DNA from: Chitinophagales bacterium
GTDB taxonomy: Bacteria; Bacteroidota; Bacteroidia; Chitinophagales; UBA2359
Length of the DNA: 64,000 nt
Assembly (NCBI GenBank): GCA_020628375.1
Contig: JAHDFD010000009.1
Span: forward strand, 1-64,000
Direction: 5' to 3'
This document shows positions 9,322-18,979 of the stretch, in pieces. Each line of letters opens with the position of its first letter. Within the stretch, counting starts at the first letter, position 1. The position numbers and the translations under genes were made by a program. The notes under the pieces were generated by a model that saw only the letters and a program-made list of their open reading frames with translations, had not been told where the DNA came from and ran no database searches.

Positions 9322-9456
9322 AACAATTCAAGTAATAATAAAACTCTGTTTATCAATTATTTGCATTTAAAAAACAACTTTTTAACACCACATTATTCAT
9401 TAAATATAGCTATTTCTTTAATAAAACTCATTAGATATTTGAATAAAAGGTGGTAT

Positions 9457-9801
9457 ATGAAAAAAATAGAAGCAATAGTAAGAGCCTCAAGGTTCGACCA
9501 GGTGAAAGAGGCCTTACGTGAAAAAGACATTAACTTCTTTACCTTCTACGAAGTTAAGGGATATGGACATCAAAAGGGGAAAGCACTTTCTTATAGAGGT
9601 GCCGTTTATGACGTCGGCTACATCGCAAGAGTAAAATTAGAAATTATCGTTTCTGAAGCATTTGTCGCTCCCGCAATAGAAGCTATATCAATAGCTGCTA
9701 AAACAGGAGAAAAAGGAGATGGTCTAATCTACGTTAGCTCGCTTGAAGAAATTGTAAATATCAGATCTGGATTGAGGAACAGCGAGGCTATTAACAAATA
9801 A
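9457..9801 (+). CDS. glnB: Nitrogen regulatory PII protein
   Basis: PII senses 2-oxoglutarate, ATP/ADP and glutamine status and controls its targets by trimeric binding. The start at 9457 (MKKIEAIVRASRFDQVKEAL) is the family start; the upstream ORF extension from 9361 is not homologous. The T-loop is present (YGHQKGKALSYRGAVYDV) with Tyr46 and Tyr51, Tyr51 being the position uridylylated in E. coli GlnB; whether it is modified here is unknown. The B-loop TGEKGDGLIYV binds nucleotide. It sits 93 bases upstream of the ammonium channel gene, the classic GlnK-AmtB arrangement, so it probably plugs that channel. glnK would be an equally good name. Confidence 0.95.
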   Translation: MKKIEAIVRASRFDQVKEALREKDINFFTFYEVKGYGHQKGKALSYRGAVYDVGYIARVKLEIIVSEAFVAPAIEAISIAAKTGEKGDGLIYVSSLEEIVNIRSGLRNSEAINK

Positions 9802-9894
9802 ACTTCTCCACTACCCCAGCTTATACGCTACACTCTTGTGCACAAACCCAAATAGCTAGATAAGAAAATTTTAATCTTTAAATAATCAAATAAA

Positions 9895-11142
9895 ATGAAT
9901 GAAGCTTTAGAAACAGCGCAGGCTGCACTGGCGGCAGCTAATGAGGCAAAATTTATTGCCAATAATCTCTGGCTCTTGGTCGCAACCGTATTAGTATTTA
10001 TAATGCACTTAGGTTTCGCAACATTAGAAGCCGGGTTTGTTCAGCGTAAGAATGTAGTTAATATACTATTTAAAAATGTAATGATCATTAGCATTGGCTT
10101 GCTCACTTATTACTTAATGGGTTTTAACCTTATGTATCCGGGTTTAAATGAAGGTGGATTCTTTGGTTTTTCCGGTTTTGGGTTAATACCACCTGATAAT
10201 GGAATGACCGCTGCCTATGCAGACTATACTTACTGGACCGACTTCATCTTTCAGGGAATGTTTGCAGCTACTTGTTGTACAATTGTTTCCGGAGCTGTTG
10301 CCGAACGTATCAAACTTGTTCCTTTCATTATTTTCTGTATCTTTTTTGTAGCGGTATCCTATCCGATAACCGGTATGTGGAAATGGGGAGCAGGATGGTT
10401 AGACGCACGTGGCTTCTATGATTTTGCAGGTTCTACTATCGTTCACTCTGTTGGTGGATGGGGCGCACTGGCAGGTATTATTCTATTGGGACCCCGTAAA
10501 GGAAAATATACAGAACGAGGTATTCAGCCCATTCCTGGACATAGTATGCCTTTAGCAGCGGTAGGTGTTTTCTTACTTTGGTTTGGATGGTTTGGTTTCA
10601 ATGGAGGCTCTGTACTTTCTGCCGATCCTGCATTGGTTTCATTAGTATTTGTAACGACATCGTTAGCTGCTGCTGCTGGTGCGATCGGAGCGTTTATTTG
10701 CTCATTTATTTTGTTCAGAAGCTATGATCTTTCAATGGTTTTAAACGGCATTTTAGGTGGTTTAGTTGGAATAACAGCAAGTGCTGATAGTGTATCGGTT
10801 ACCAGCGCTTTGATTATTGGCTTTGTTGCAGGTGTACTTATACCACTTTCTGTTTCCTTTTTCGACAGGTTAAAGTTAGACGATCCGGTAGGAGCTACTT
10901 CGGTACACCTTGTTTGTGGAATATGGGGAACGCTAGCAGTTGCATTATTCGGAAAATACGATGAAGGTGTTGGAGAGTTCAGCGATCAGATCATAGGCAT
11001 TTTAGCCATTGGAGCATTTACATTCATCTTCGCATTTGTGCTGTTTTTGATCTTGAAAGTAGTCTTTGGTATTCGGGTAGATGAAGAAGAAGAAACTGCC
11101 GGATTAGATATCAGAGAACATCAACTTTCTGCTTACTCCTAA
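9895..11142 (+). CDS. amtB: Ammonium transporter
   Basis: Amt channels conduct ammonium/ammonia across the inner membrane. Eleven hydrophobic segments are visible from residue 25 on. The twin histidines of the pore are His184 (DFAGSTIVHSVGG, which is also the family signature) and His338 (GATSVHLVCGIWG). The N-terminus has a short soluble alanine-rich stretch with no cleavable signal. It is the second gene of a PII-Amt-porin-glutamate synthase run and is followed by a hairpin that may stop part of the transcription. Confidence 0.96.
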   Translation: MNEALETAQAALAAANEAKFIANNLWLLVATVLVFIMHLGFATLEAGFVQRKNVVNILFKNVMIISIGLLTYYLMGFNLMYPGLNEGGFFGFSGFGLIPPDNGMTAAYADYTYWTDFIFQGMFAATCCTIVSGAVAERIKLVPFIIFCIFFVAVSYPITGMWKWGAGWLDARGFYDFAGSTIVHSVGGWGALAGIILLGPRKGKYTERGIQPIPGHSMPLAAVGVFLLWFGWFGFNGGSVLSADPALVSLVFVTTSLAAAAGAIGAFICSFILFRSYDLSMVLNGILGGLVGITASADSVSVTSALIIGFVAGVLIPLSVSFFDRLKLDDPVGATSVHLVCGIWGTLAVALFGKYDEGVGEFSDQIIGILAIGAFTFIFAFVLFLILKVVFGIRVDEEEETAGLDIREHQLSAYS

Positions 11143-11162
11143 GCAAACATCTTGAAGTTAAA

Positions 11163-11194
11163 AGAACTGAGGTAATTAGACCGACCTCAGTTCT
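11163..11194 (+). terminator. Hairpin after amtB, probable terminator or attenuator
   Basis: An 11-bp perfect stem (AGAACTGAGGT with ACCTCAGTTCT) with a 10-base loop lies 20 bases after the amtB stop. Only a short GTTT follows, so termination may be partial, which would make the downstream porin and gltBD less expressed than glnB-amtB. Confidence 0.55.
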
Positions 11195-11297
11195 GTTTAA
11201 CAAACAACATTACATCGCTTGTTAACCGTAAATACAAAACTAATTGTTTTTGTAATGCGATAGTAATGAATTTTTTAAAATCAAAATTAATTTAAAC

Positions 11298-12356
11298 ATG
11301 AAAATCAAATTCAGTCTCTTATCGCTATTAATGCTAATGTGTTTTAATATGAATGCTCAGGAAGAAGAGGAATCAAAAAGTTTTAAAGATTTTATAGATG
11401 TATCTGGATCTTTAGATGCCTATTTCAGAACCAATTTAAACGCTAACTACGATCTGGCGCCAGGTACAGCTTTTGCCAATTTGCCGGGCTTTTCTTTAGG
11501 AATGGCAAACTTGATTTTAGCAAAAGAAGGCGAAAAGGTAGGCTTTGTAGGCGATTTCGTACTAGGACCGAGAGGTGAAGATGCTACTTTCCTTTCTCCT
11601 ATACTAAGACCAAACGGAAATTCAAGTATTGTAAATCAGTTATACGTTTATTGGAATATCAACGATAAAATTACAACAACCTTTGGTAACTTCAATACCT
11701 TTCTAGGCTATGAAGTAATTGCTCCTACCGGAAATTTCAATTACTCTACTTCTTATATGTTTTCGTATGGGCCTTTTTCGCATACAGGTTTGAAATTCGA
11801 TTTTGCCCTGCACGAAGATTTATCATTAATGGTAGGTGCTTTCAATGCAACCGATGCAACAGAATATAATATCGTTAGCAATTACGTATTAGGTGCACAA
11901 TTAGGATATAGCAAAGACAAAGGAAGTATTTATCTGAATACACTTTACGATAATGAAAATGAATTCTTTCAGGTAGATATAACCGCAGGAATGGATATTA
12001 CTGACGATTTCTATGCTGGATTGAATTCTACAATTGCTACTGATAATTTCTTAGGTGTAGCAGCTTATTTGCAATATGGTATCAACGATGACTTCGATAT
12101 TGGTACCCGAATTGAATATTTTAAAGATACCGGCCTAGGCCTCTTTGCTGAAGACGATTCTGTGTTGGACTTTACAATTACTGGAAAATATAAAATTGGC
12201 GACCTAAGTATTATGCCAGAAATAAGAACGGATATTTTCAGTTCAGACATACTATTGAAAGAAGCAACTTTCAATGATAATGGATCAATTGATAAAGAAG
12301 CTGTAACCGGAAAGGCATTGGCTTCTTTTGTACTCGCTGTTGTGTATGAATTTTAA
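11298..12356 (+). CDS. Outer-membrane beta-barrel porin (bbp2/OmpL-like)
   Basis: A signal peptide ends at MNAQ (about residue 21). The mature protein is built of amphipathic beta strands of alternating polar and aromatic residues (for example GSLDAYFRTNLNANY, YFKDTGLGLFAED) and ends with a C-terminal strand finishing in VVYEF, a typical outer-membrane insertion signal. It resembles the putative bbp2/OmpL-like porin family of Bacteroidota. Its place between amtB and gltB, 18 bases ahead of gltB, suggests it admits ammonium or small nitrogen compounds through the outer membrane; that role is inferred from context only. Confidence 0.85.
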   Translation: MKIKFSLLSLLMLMCFNMNAQEEEESKSFKDFIDVSGSLDAYFRTNLNANYDLAPGTAFANLPGFSLGMANLILAKEGEKVGFVGDFVLGPRGEDATFLSPILRPNGNSSIVNQLYVYWNINDKITTTFGNFNTFLGYEVIAPTGNFNYSTSYMFSYGPFSHTGLKFDFALHEDLSLMVGAFNATDATEYNIVSNYVLGAQLGYSKDKGSIYLNTLYDNENEFFQVDITAGMDITDDFYAGLNSTIATDNFLGVAAYLQYGINDDFDIGTRIEYFKDTGLGLFAEDDSVLDFTITGKYKIGDLSIMPEIRTDIFSSDILLKEATFNDNGSIDKEAVTGKALASFVLAVVYEF

Positions 12357-12374
12357 AAACAAACAAACCCAAAT

Positions 12375-15300
12375 ATGAAAGAAAGTGAACAACAAAACAA
12401 TGGATTATATACTTCACAATTAGAAAAAGACTCATGCGGAGTAGGCTTATTAGCAGATTTAAACAATAAGCCCAACTACTATATACTCGATGCCTCCTTA
12501 ACCATGTTGGAACGAATGGAGCATCGTGGCGCATGTGGTTGCGAACCAAACACTGGCGACGGTGCGGGTATTCTTACACAGATCCCGCATCGTTTTTTCT
12601 ATAAAATATTTCTCGACGCCGATAAAGAAATAAAAGCCAAAGGCAAATATGGCGTAGGCATGTTCTTTTTCCCGAAAGAAGAAAAGGCTAAAGCAATATG
12701 TTTACAGGCAATAGAAAAATATGCTAAAGAATATGATTTTAAAATTATATTCAAAAGAGAAGTACCAACTGACAACTCTATGTTAGGGGCGACAGCTTTA
12801 AAATCGGAACCAGATATCTGGCAATACTTTTTTAAATCTATAGGATTTAACAAAAAAGATCTTGAAAGAAGATTTTACTTCCTGCGATCTTCTGTACTAA
12901 AAGAAATTTACTTCAATCATCCCGATCTTCGAGATGACTTTTATATTCCGTCTCTTTCATCAAAAACAATTGTGTATAAAGGTCTATTGACTGCTACACA
13001 ATTACGACAATATTATCTCGATCTGCAGGATACGAATTTTGAGACAGCAGTATCTATTTTTCACAGCCGTTTTTCAACCAATACAATTCCAAAGTGGAAA
13101 TTAGCACAACCTTTCCGCTGCATTGCTCATAACGGAGAAATCAATACCATACAAGGGAATATAAATTGGTGGAATGCTCGTGAAAAATACATGGATAAAG
13201 TGAGTAAAGATCAACCCGAATTCAGCAAAGTTTTTCCGGTTTGCGATCCTTTTAGCTCTGACTCTGGTAATTTCGATAATGTGGTAGATTTTCTGATGCG
13301 TGCCAGCCGCTCTATACCACATTCTATTATGATGATGATTCCGGAAGCGTGGCAGAACGACACCGATATGCCTGAGTATAAAAAAGCATTTTATCAATAC
13401 CACGATGGCATAATGGAGCCCTGGGAAGGTCCGGCATCTATTTGTTTTACTGATGGAACCATTATAGGTGCAACACTTGACAGAAATGGTCTGAGACCTT
13501 CTAGATATCTGGTAACTTCTGATAATTTACTCATACTCGGCAGCGAAACGGGTTGCCTCGATATAGACCCGACAACGATTGTAAAGAAAGGAAGACTACA
13601 ACCCGGAAAAATGCTCGTTGCCGATCTGGATAGCGGTGGAATTATTTCCGACGAAAAATTGAAAAAAATAATTTGTAAGCGCAAGCCATATCAGGAGTGG
13701 CTGAACGACAATGCTATAAATCTTTCTTCACTCGAAGAAGTAAGTTTTGAGAAAAGATCGAAATTACCGATCAAAACAAAGCAAAGCTTACATGGTATGT
13801 CTGCCGAAGATGAAAAGCTCATTATAAATGCCATGTTCCAGCAGAAAAAAGAAGCGATTGGTTCAATGGGAGTCGATATTCCGCTCGCAGTATTATCGAA
13901 ACAAGCACAACATTTAGGCAATTATTTCAAACAGCAGTTTGCGCAGGTTACGAATCCTCCAATCGATCCGCTTCGCGAACAATTTTACATGAGCCTTTCA
14001 ACGGTAATAGGCGGAAATGGGAAAATTATCAATATTGGTCCTGAGCAGGCAAAGGTCATTCGTTGCGATTCGCCAATTCTGACCGAACAGCAATTCCACA
14101 ATCTTAGGTTCATAGAAAATGAAAGTTTCAAAAGTGCATCTATTCATGCCGTATATACCAAAGGCAAGAAACTACAACAAATAATAGCTGAAAAATGTGA
14201 AGAAGTAGAAAAACTTATTCAGAAACAAAAAGTAAAACTAATTACCATTAGCGACAGAATTGCTGATAAAGATCATATTCCTATTCCTTCTTTATTACTC
14301 ATTGGTGCCATTCATCATCATCTGATCGAAAAAGGCTTGCGCAGAGAGGTAAGTCTTATCGTTGATGCAGGTGATGTATGGGAAACCCATCATATTGCAC
14401 TGCTTTTCTCTTATGGCGCCGATCTTATTTGTCCTTATTTAGCATTGAAAACAGTAGAAGCGATCAATGAAAGAAGAAGTGATAAAGTCGAAAATGCTGA
14501 AAAGAATTATATAAAAGCACTCGAAAAAGGACTTTTAAAGATTATGTCGAAACTAGGAGTATCTACCTTAGGTTCTTACAAAGGTGCTCAAACATTTGAA
14601 GCATTGGGTATTTCTGAAGAAGTAGTAAATATTTGCTTTAAAGGAACCATTACCCGTATTGGTGGAATGACTTTCGAGGATCTGCAAAAAGAAAACGAGA
14701 TCAAGCACGCTGAAGCATTTAAAAAAACAATCGATTCACTGAATAATAATGGCGTTTATCAGTGGAGAAGAAAAGGGGAATATCATTTATTCAATCCCCA
14801 GACCATACACCTGCTTCAACATTCAACCAAAACAAATAATTACGAAGTTTATAAAAAATTCGCAACAGAAATAGATCAGTTGGAAACAAATAGCAGTATG
14901 CTCAGAAGTTTCCTCCGATTCAATGATAAAAATGTAAAATCCATTCCTTTAAAGGAAGTTGAAAGTGTAGAATCAATTATGAAACGCTTTGCAAGCGGAG
15001 CCATGTCGTTTGGTTCTATCAGCCACGAAGCACATACAACTCTGGCAATTGCTATGAACCGGATCGGTGGAAAAAGTAATAGCGGTGAAGGTGGAGAGGA
15101 TGAAGCACGCTTCCCGAAAATGTCGAATGGCGACTGGCAACGTTCAGCCATCAAACAAGTAGCATCAGCTCGTTTCGGTGTAAACATTAATTACCTAACG
15201 AATGCTGATGAGTTACAGATCAAAATTGCTCAGGGTGCAAAACCAGGTGAAGGCGGACAATTACCCGGACATAAGGTAGATGGCAATATTGCAAGGGTAC

Positions 15301-16913
15301 GAAATGCAACACCGGGTGTAGGCTTAATTTCCCCTCCACCACATCATGATATTTACTCGATCGAAGATCTGGCTCAATTGATATTCGATTTAAAAAATGC
15401 AAACCGAGCGGCAAGAATAAGTGTAAAATTGGTTTCTAAAACAGGTGTTGGCGTTATTGCTTCTGGTGTAACAAAGGCACATGCCGATCATATTCTTATA
15501 TCAGGTTACGATGGAGGTACAGGTGCTTCACCGCTAAGTTCTATACGTCATGCGGGTTTACCCTGGGAATTGGGTTTATCTGAAACCCATCAAACACTAG
15601 TAAAGAATGGTCTGCGCGACAGAGTAATGCTTCAAACCGACGGACAAATAAGAACCGGAAGGGATTTGGCGATTGCCAGCATGCTTGGTGCAGAAGAATG
15701 GGGAATTGCTACGGCAGCTCTGGTTGTTGAAGGCTGTATTTTGATGCGTAAATGTCATTTGAATACTTGTCCGGTTGGAATTGCGACACAGGATAAAGAT
15801 TTGAGAAAAAAGTTTGAAGGAAAGGTAGATCATCTGATCAATTATTTCCGATTCCTGGCTGAACATTTAAGAGAAATAATGGCTTCACTTGGCGTAAAAA
15901 CTGTTAATGAATTGGTTGGAAGAACAGATTTGCTTAAAATTGATGGGTTGGATAAACACTGGAAATCGAAGAACCTTCAATTAAGTGCTCTGCTAAAAAA
16001 AGAATTTCACGAGAATAATAAAACTATTTATTGTTCTACCAATCAGGATCATGGTTTAGAGGAAGTATTAGATCGACAACTAATAAAACTTTCACGCAAT
16101 GCACTGAACAATGGAGATATTTTCAATTCTACCATTAAACTAAAAAGTACCGATAGAGCCGTTGGCGCGATGTTATCGAACGAAATAGCTATTAAATACG
16201 GATCGAAAGGCTTAGCTGCAGAGACCTTGAACTTTAACTTCAAAGGTTCTGCCGGACAAAGTTTCGGAGCTTTTGCTGCTAATGGCATTCATTTCAATAT
16301 TGAAGGAGATGCCAACGATTATTTTGGAAAAGGATTAAGTGGAGGCATACTAAGTATCAAACCTTTTGAATCTATTGATTTTAATGCTTCTGAAAATACA
16401 ATTATCGGTAATGTAGCTTTGTATGGAGCGACTAAAGGAGAAGCTTATATTTATGGAATTGCGGGCGATAGATTTGCAGTAAGAAACAGCGGTACAAAAG
16501 CGGTTGTAGAAGGCGTTGGTGATAATGGGTGTGAGTACATGACCGGAGGAAGGATTGTTGTATTGGGCAAAACGGGAAGAAACTTCGCTGCCGGAATGAG
16601 CGGTGGTGTAGCCTATTTGTACAATCATCAGGAAAATGAGCATCATTTAATAAATCAGGAAATGGTATTGATCGAAAGACCTGACGCGGAAGACCTCGAA
16701 CTGATATACAATATGTTGCAACAACACCGACGATTCACAGGAAGTCATTTAGCGCGACAAATTACCCATTTATGGGCGAAAGAAGCTGAAAAGTTCACCA
16801 AGATCATTCCTTCAGAATATAAGCGTGTATTAGAAGCTAATAAGATCGAAGCAGAACGCGTTGGTGATGAAACACTTTCAGAAAAAGCAGGAAGAACCGA
16901 GAATAGATCGTAG
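12375..16913 (+). CDS. gltB: Glutamate synthase, large subunit
   Basis: GltB makes glutamate from glutamine and 2-oxoglutarate. The N-terminal class II amidotransferase domain starts at Cys21 (DSCGVGLLADL), which is exposed by removal of the first 20 residues and acts as nucleophile. The central domain is followed by the FMN/2-oxoglutarate domain, which holds the 3Fe-4S cysteines in a C-x5-C-x4-C motif near residue 1120 (CILMRKCHLNTCPVG), and the C-terminal beta-helix with GGRIVVLGKTGRNFAAGMSGG. The length of 1512 is normal. It follows the porin by 18 bases and pairs with gltD, from which it is separated by a 150-bp heptamer array. Confidence 0.97.
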   Translation: MKESEQQNNGLYTSQLEKDSCGVGLLADLNNKPNYYILDASLTMLERMEHRGACGCEPNTGDGAGILTQIPHRFFYKIFLDADKEIKAKGKYGVGMFFFPKEEKAKAICLQAIEKYAKEYDFKIIFKREVPTDNSMLGATALKSEPDIWQYFFKSIGFNKKDLERRFYFLRSSVLKEIYFNHPDLRDDFYIPSLSSKTIVYKGLLTATQLRQYYLDLQDTNFETAVSIFHSRFSTNTIPKWKLAQPFRCIAHNGEINTIQGNINWWNAREKYMDKVSKDQPEFSKVFPVCDPFSSDSGNFDNVVDFLMRASRSIPHSIMMMIPEAWQNDTDMPEYKKAFYQYHDGIMEPWEGPASICFTDGTIIGATLDRNGLRPSRYLVTSDNLLILGSETGCLDIDPTTIVKKGRLQPGKMLVADLDSGGIISDEKLKKIICKRKPYQEWLNDNAINLSSLEEVSFEKRSKLPIKTKQSLHGMSAEDEKLIINAMFQQKKEAIGSMGVDIPLAVLSKQAQHLGNYFKQQFAQVTNPPIDPLREQFYMSLSTVIGGNGKIINIGPEQAKVIRCDSPILTEQQFHNLRFIENESFKSASIHAVYTKGKKLQQIIAEKCEEVEKLIQKQKVKLITISDRIADKDHIPIPSLLLIGAIHHHLIEKGLRREVSLIVDAGDVWETHHIALLFSYGADLICPYLALKTVEAINERRSDKVENAEKNYIKALEKGLLKIMSKLGVSTLGSYKGAQTFEALGISEEVVNICFKGTITRIGGMTFEDLQKENEIKHAEAFKKTIDSLNNNGVYQWRRKGEYHLFNPQTIHLLQHSTKTNNYEVYKKFATEIDQLETNSSMLRSFLRFNDKNVKSIPLKEVESVESIMKRFASGAMSFGSISHEAHTTLAIAMNRIGGKSNSGEGGEDEARFPKMSNGDWQRSAIKQVASARFGVNINYLTNADELQIKIAQGAKPGEGGQLPGHKVDGNIARVRNATPGVGLISPPPHHDIYSIEDLAQLIFDLKNANRAARISVKLVSKTGVGVIASGVTKAHADHILISGYDGGTGASPLSSIRHAGLPWELGLSETHQTLVKNGLRDRVMLQTDGQIRTGRDLAIASMLGAEEWGIATAALVVEGCILMRKCHLNTCPVGIATQDKDLRKKFEGKVDHLINYFRFLAEHLREIMASLGVKTVNELVGRTDLLKIDGLDKHWKSKNLQLSALLKKEFHENNKTIYCSTNQDHGLEEVLDRQLIKLSRNALNNGDIFNSTIKLKSTDRAVGAMLSNEIAIKYGSKGLAAETLNFNFKGSAGQSFGAFAANGIHFNIEGDANDYFGKGLSGGILSIKPFESIDFNASENTIIGNVALYGATKGEAYIYGIAGDRFAVRNSGTKAVVEGVGDNGCEYMTGGRIVVLGKTGRNFAAGMSGGVAYLYNHQENEHHLINQEMVLIERPDAEDLELIYNMLQQHRRFTGSHLARQITHLWAKEAEKFTKIIPSEYKRVLEANKIEAERVGDETLSEKAGRTENRS

Positions 16914-17076
16914 ATGATAAGTGATAAGTGATAAGTGATTAGTGATTAGTGATTAGTGATTAGTGATAAATGATTAGTGATTAGTGATAAATGATTAGTG
17001 ATTAGTGATTAGTGATAAATGATTAGTGATTAGTGATAAATGATTAGTGATTAGTGATAAATGATTGATCAATCAT
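16914..17076. repeat. Perfectly phased array of 22 seven-base units between gltB and gltD
   Basis: Immediately after the gltB TAG stop the sequence runs as 22 in-phase heptamers of form RTGATWA (GTGATAA, GTGATTA, ATGATTA and ATGATTG variants) up to 17067, with a higher-order 21/28-base pattern. It ends with the 16-bp palindrome ATGATTGATCAATCAT (17061-17076). No unit shift is seen, so expansion was by whole units. It interrupts two genes whose products form one enzyme. Confidence 0.9.
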
Positions 17077-17112
17077 CAATCATCAAAAATAAAAGAATCA
17101 AACAAGTAGAAA

Positions 17113-18528
17113 ATGGGAGATATAAAAGGATTTATGAAGCATGAGCGTTCTTTGCCGGGTAAAGAGTTACCACAGGAACGCATCAAGCATTTCAATGAAT
17201 TTATCAATAAATCGGATAATACACATATAAGCACCCAAGCAGCGCGTTGTATGGATTGTGGGATTCCTTTTTGCCATAGTGCTTGTCCACTTGGCAATGT
17301 TATTCCGGAATTCAACGATGCGGTTTACAGAGAATCGTGGAAAGAGGCTTATGAAATTTTGATTTCAACCAACAATTTTCCGGAGTTTACCGGAAGGATT
17401 TGTCCTGCACCTTGTGAATCATCGTGTGTATTGGGTATTAACAGCGATGCAGTAGCAATAGAATACATCGAAAAATCAATAGTGGAAAAAGCTTTTGCTG
17501 AAGCTTGGGTACAAGCCCGTATTCCTCAGAACAGAAGCAATAAAAAGGTGGCAATTGTAGGGTCGGGGCCAGCTGGTTTAGCGGCTGCCGACCTTTTAAA
17601 CCAACAAGGACATACTGTTACCATTTTTGAGAAAAATGATCGCATTGGTGGACTATTGCGCTATGGTATTCCTGATTTCAAACTGGAGAAAAATGTAGTA
17701 CAACGTCGTGTAGATCTGTTGGAAAAAGAAGGCATACATTTTAAAACCAATGCCCATGTTGGTGTAAACGTTACAACCGAATCACTGCTTGAAGATTTTG
17801 ATGCTCTGGTTTTGTGTGGTGGTGCGGAACAAGCACGTGATCTACCCATAGAAGGACGCGCATTAAAAGGCGTTCACTTTGCTATGGAATTTTTACCGCA
17901 GTGTAATAAGCGCAATGCTGGTGACAAGCTTGAAAACACCATTGATGTAAAAGGTAAAAGAGTGGTCGTTATTGGTGGTGGTGATACAGGTTCCGATTGC
18001 GTGGGCAACAGTAACCGACTTGGAGCAAGTTCTGTTGTACAGATAGAACTTATGGCAAAGCCACCCAATGAAAGATCAGACGAAAACCCCTGGCCTTTAT
18101 ATCCAATGACTTTAAAAACTTCAAGTTCGCACGAAGAAGGTTGTGAAAGACAGTGGGCAATAAATACACGAAAGTTTTTAAGCGAAGATGGAGTGCATTT
18201 AAGCGGTCTTGAAATTGTAGAAGTAAGCTGGGAAAAGAATAATAATGGCAGATATGAAATGACGATGATCGAAGGTTCTGAACAGGTTATTCCATGTGAT
18301 GTTGTTTTTCTGGCAATGGGTTTTGTTAATCCGGTGAAAGAAGGCATGTTAGAACAGCTTGAAGTGAAACTTGACAAACGTGGTAATGTTTCAGCCGAAA
18401 AATATAAGACTTCTTCAGAAAAAGTATTTTGTGCAGGAGATATGCGCAGAGGACAATCGTTGGTGGTTTGGGCAATTGCAGAAGGGCGTAATTGTGCAGA
18501 GGAAGTGAACGCGTTTTTATCAAAATAA
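17113..18528 (+). CDS. gltD: Glutamate synthase, small subunit
   Basis: GltD oxidises NAD(P)H and passes electrons to GltB through iron-sulfur clusters and FAD. N-terminal cysteines for the 4Fe-4S clusters are visible (C46, C49, C54, C58 in CMDCGIPFCHSAC, then CPAPCESSC). The FAD-binding GxGxxG is VAIVGSGPAGLAAADLL and the NAD(P)H site is VVVIGGGDTGSDCVG. The length of 471 fits. Spacing from gltB is 199 bases, mostly taken by the heptamer array. Its stop codon is the first base of a terminal inverted repeat of the next element. Confidence 0.97.
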   Translation: MGDIKGFMKHERSLPGKELPQERIKHFNEFINKSDNTHISTQAARCMDCGIPFCHSACPLGNVIPEFNDAVYRESWKEAYEILISTNNFPEFTGRICPAPCESSCVLGINSDAVAIEYIEKSIVEKAFAEAWVQARIPQNRSNKKVAIVGSGPAGLAAADLLNQQGHTVTIFEKNDRIGGLLRYGIPDFKLEKNVVQRRVDLLEKEGIHFKTNAHVGVNVTTESLLEDFDALVLCGGAEQARDLPIEGRALKGVHFAMEFLPQCNKRNAGDKLENTIDVKGKRVVVIGGGDTGSDCVGNSNRLGASSVVQIELMAKPPNERSDENPWPLYPMTLKTSSSHEEGCERQWAINTRKFLSEDGVHLSGLEIVEVSWEKNNNGRYEMTMIEGSEQVIPCDVVFLAMGFVNPVKEGMLEQLEVKLDKRGNVSAEKYKTSSEKVFCAGDMRRGQSLVVWAIAEGRNCAEEVNAFLSK

Positions 18529-18960
18529 ACATCTCCCCATACCTTCAGTTTAAAACGGGAACGCCCAGTCCCTTGAAGTTAGGTTGTTCATTATATGATA
18601 AAATATTCCCCTTATTTTTGAGTTACAAAACTGTGTCAAACTGAGGTTTCATAATTAGCAAAAACTAACATTTAAAAATGATATAATTAAAAAGTTTTGG
18701 TCATTCAGAACGAAACGAAGCTTTGCGTAGTTGAAGTGAAGAATCTATAAATTACTCGAGGTATTAGATTCTTCATTCCAAATTTCGCTTTGCTCATTTT
18801 CCATTCTGAATGACTAGAAAAAGTCGTAATGCAATTTAAAATATTTCCATTTACTCAATGCGAGATTTAGTATCCAAAAATGTGGTGTAAAAACTTCTTT
18901 AAAATACCATAATTTTGAAAAGCCTACCTTCAAGGTTTTTGAAGGTATGGGGAGATGTTT
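18527..18960. mobile_element. 434-bp non-coding element with perfect 21-bp terminal inverted repeats
   Basis: The left end (18527-18547, core CATCTCCCCATACCTTCA) and right end (18940-18960) are exact reverse complements over 21 bases. The left repeat begins inside the gltD stop codon. There is no ORF of any size inside; it holds a TGTGTCAAACTGAG fragment (near 18632), the 115-bp element at 18700-18814 and a small hairpin at 18925-18947. It could be a miniature inverted-repeat transposable element or a compound of palindromic repeats; I see no clear target-site duplication. Confidence 0.55.
18700..18814 (+). repeat. 115-bp palindromic dispersed repeat, copy 1
   Basis: It is bounded by GTCATTCAGAA and its perfect complement TTCTGAATGAC and contains the words AACGAAACGAAG and AAATTTCGCTTTGCTCA. 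A diverged copy in inverted orientation is at 52356-52467. The words resemble short repeats I recall from many Bacteroidota intergenic regions. Confidence 0.7.
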
Positions 18961-18979
18961 GGAACTTTTAGGTTATCAT

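Noticed and set aside
16914..17076. CRISPR array
   Set aside because: Units are 7 bases without spacers and there are no cas genes; it is a heptamer repeat.
17874..18377. Long ORF on the minus strand inside gltD
   Set aside because: It lies fully within the well-supported gltD frame and its protein is Ser/Thr/Pro-rich without domain; it is a shadow.
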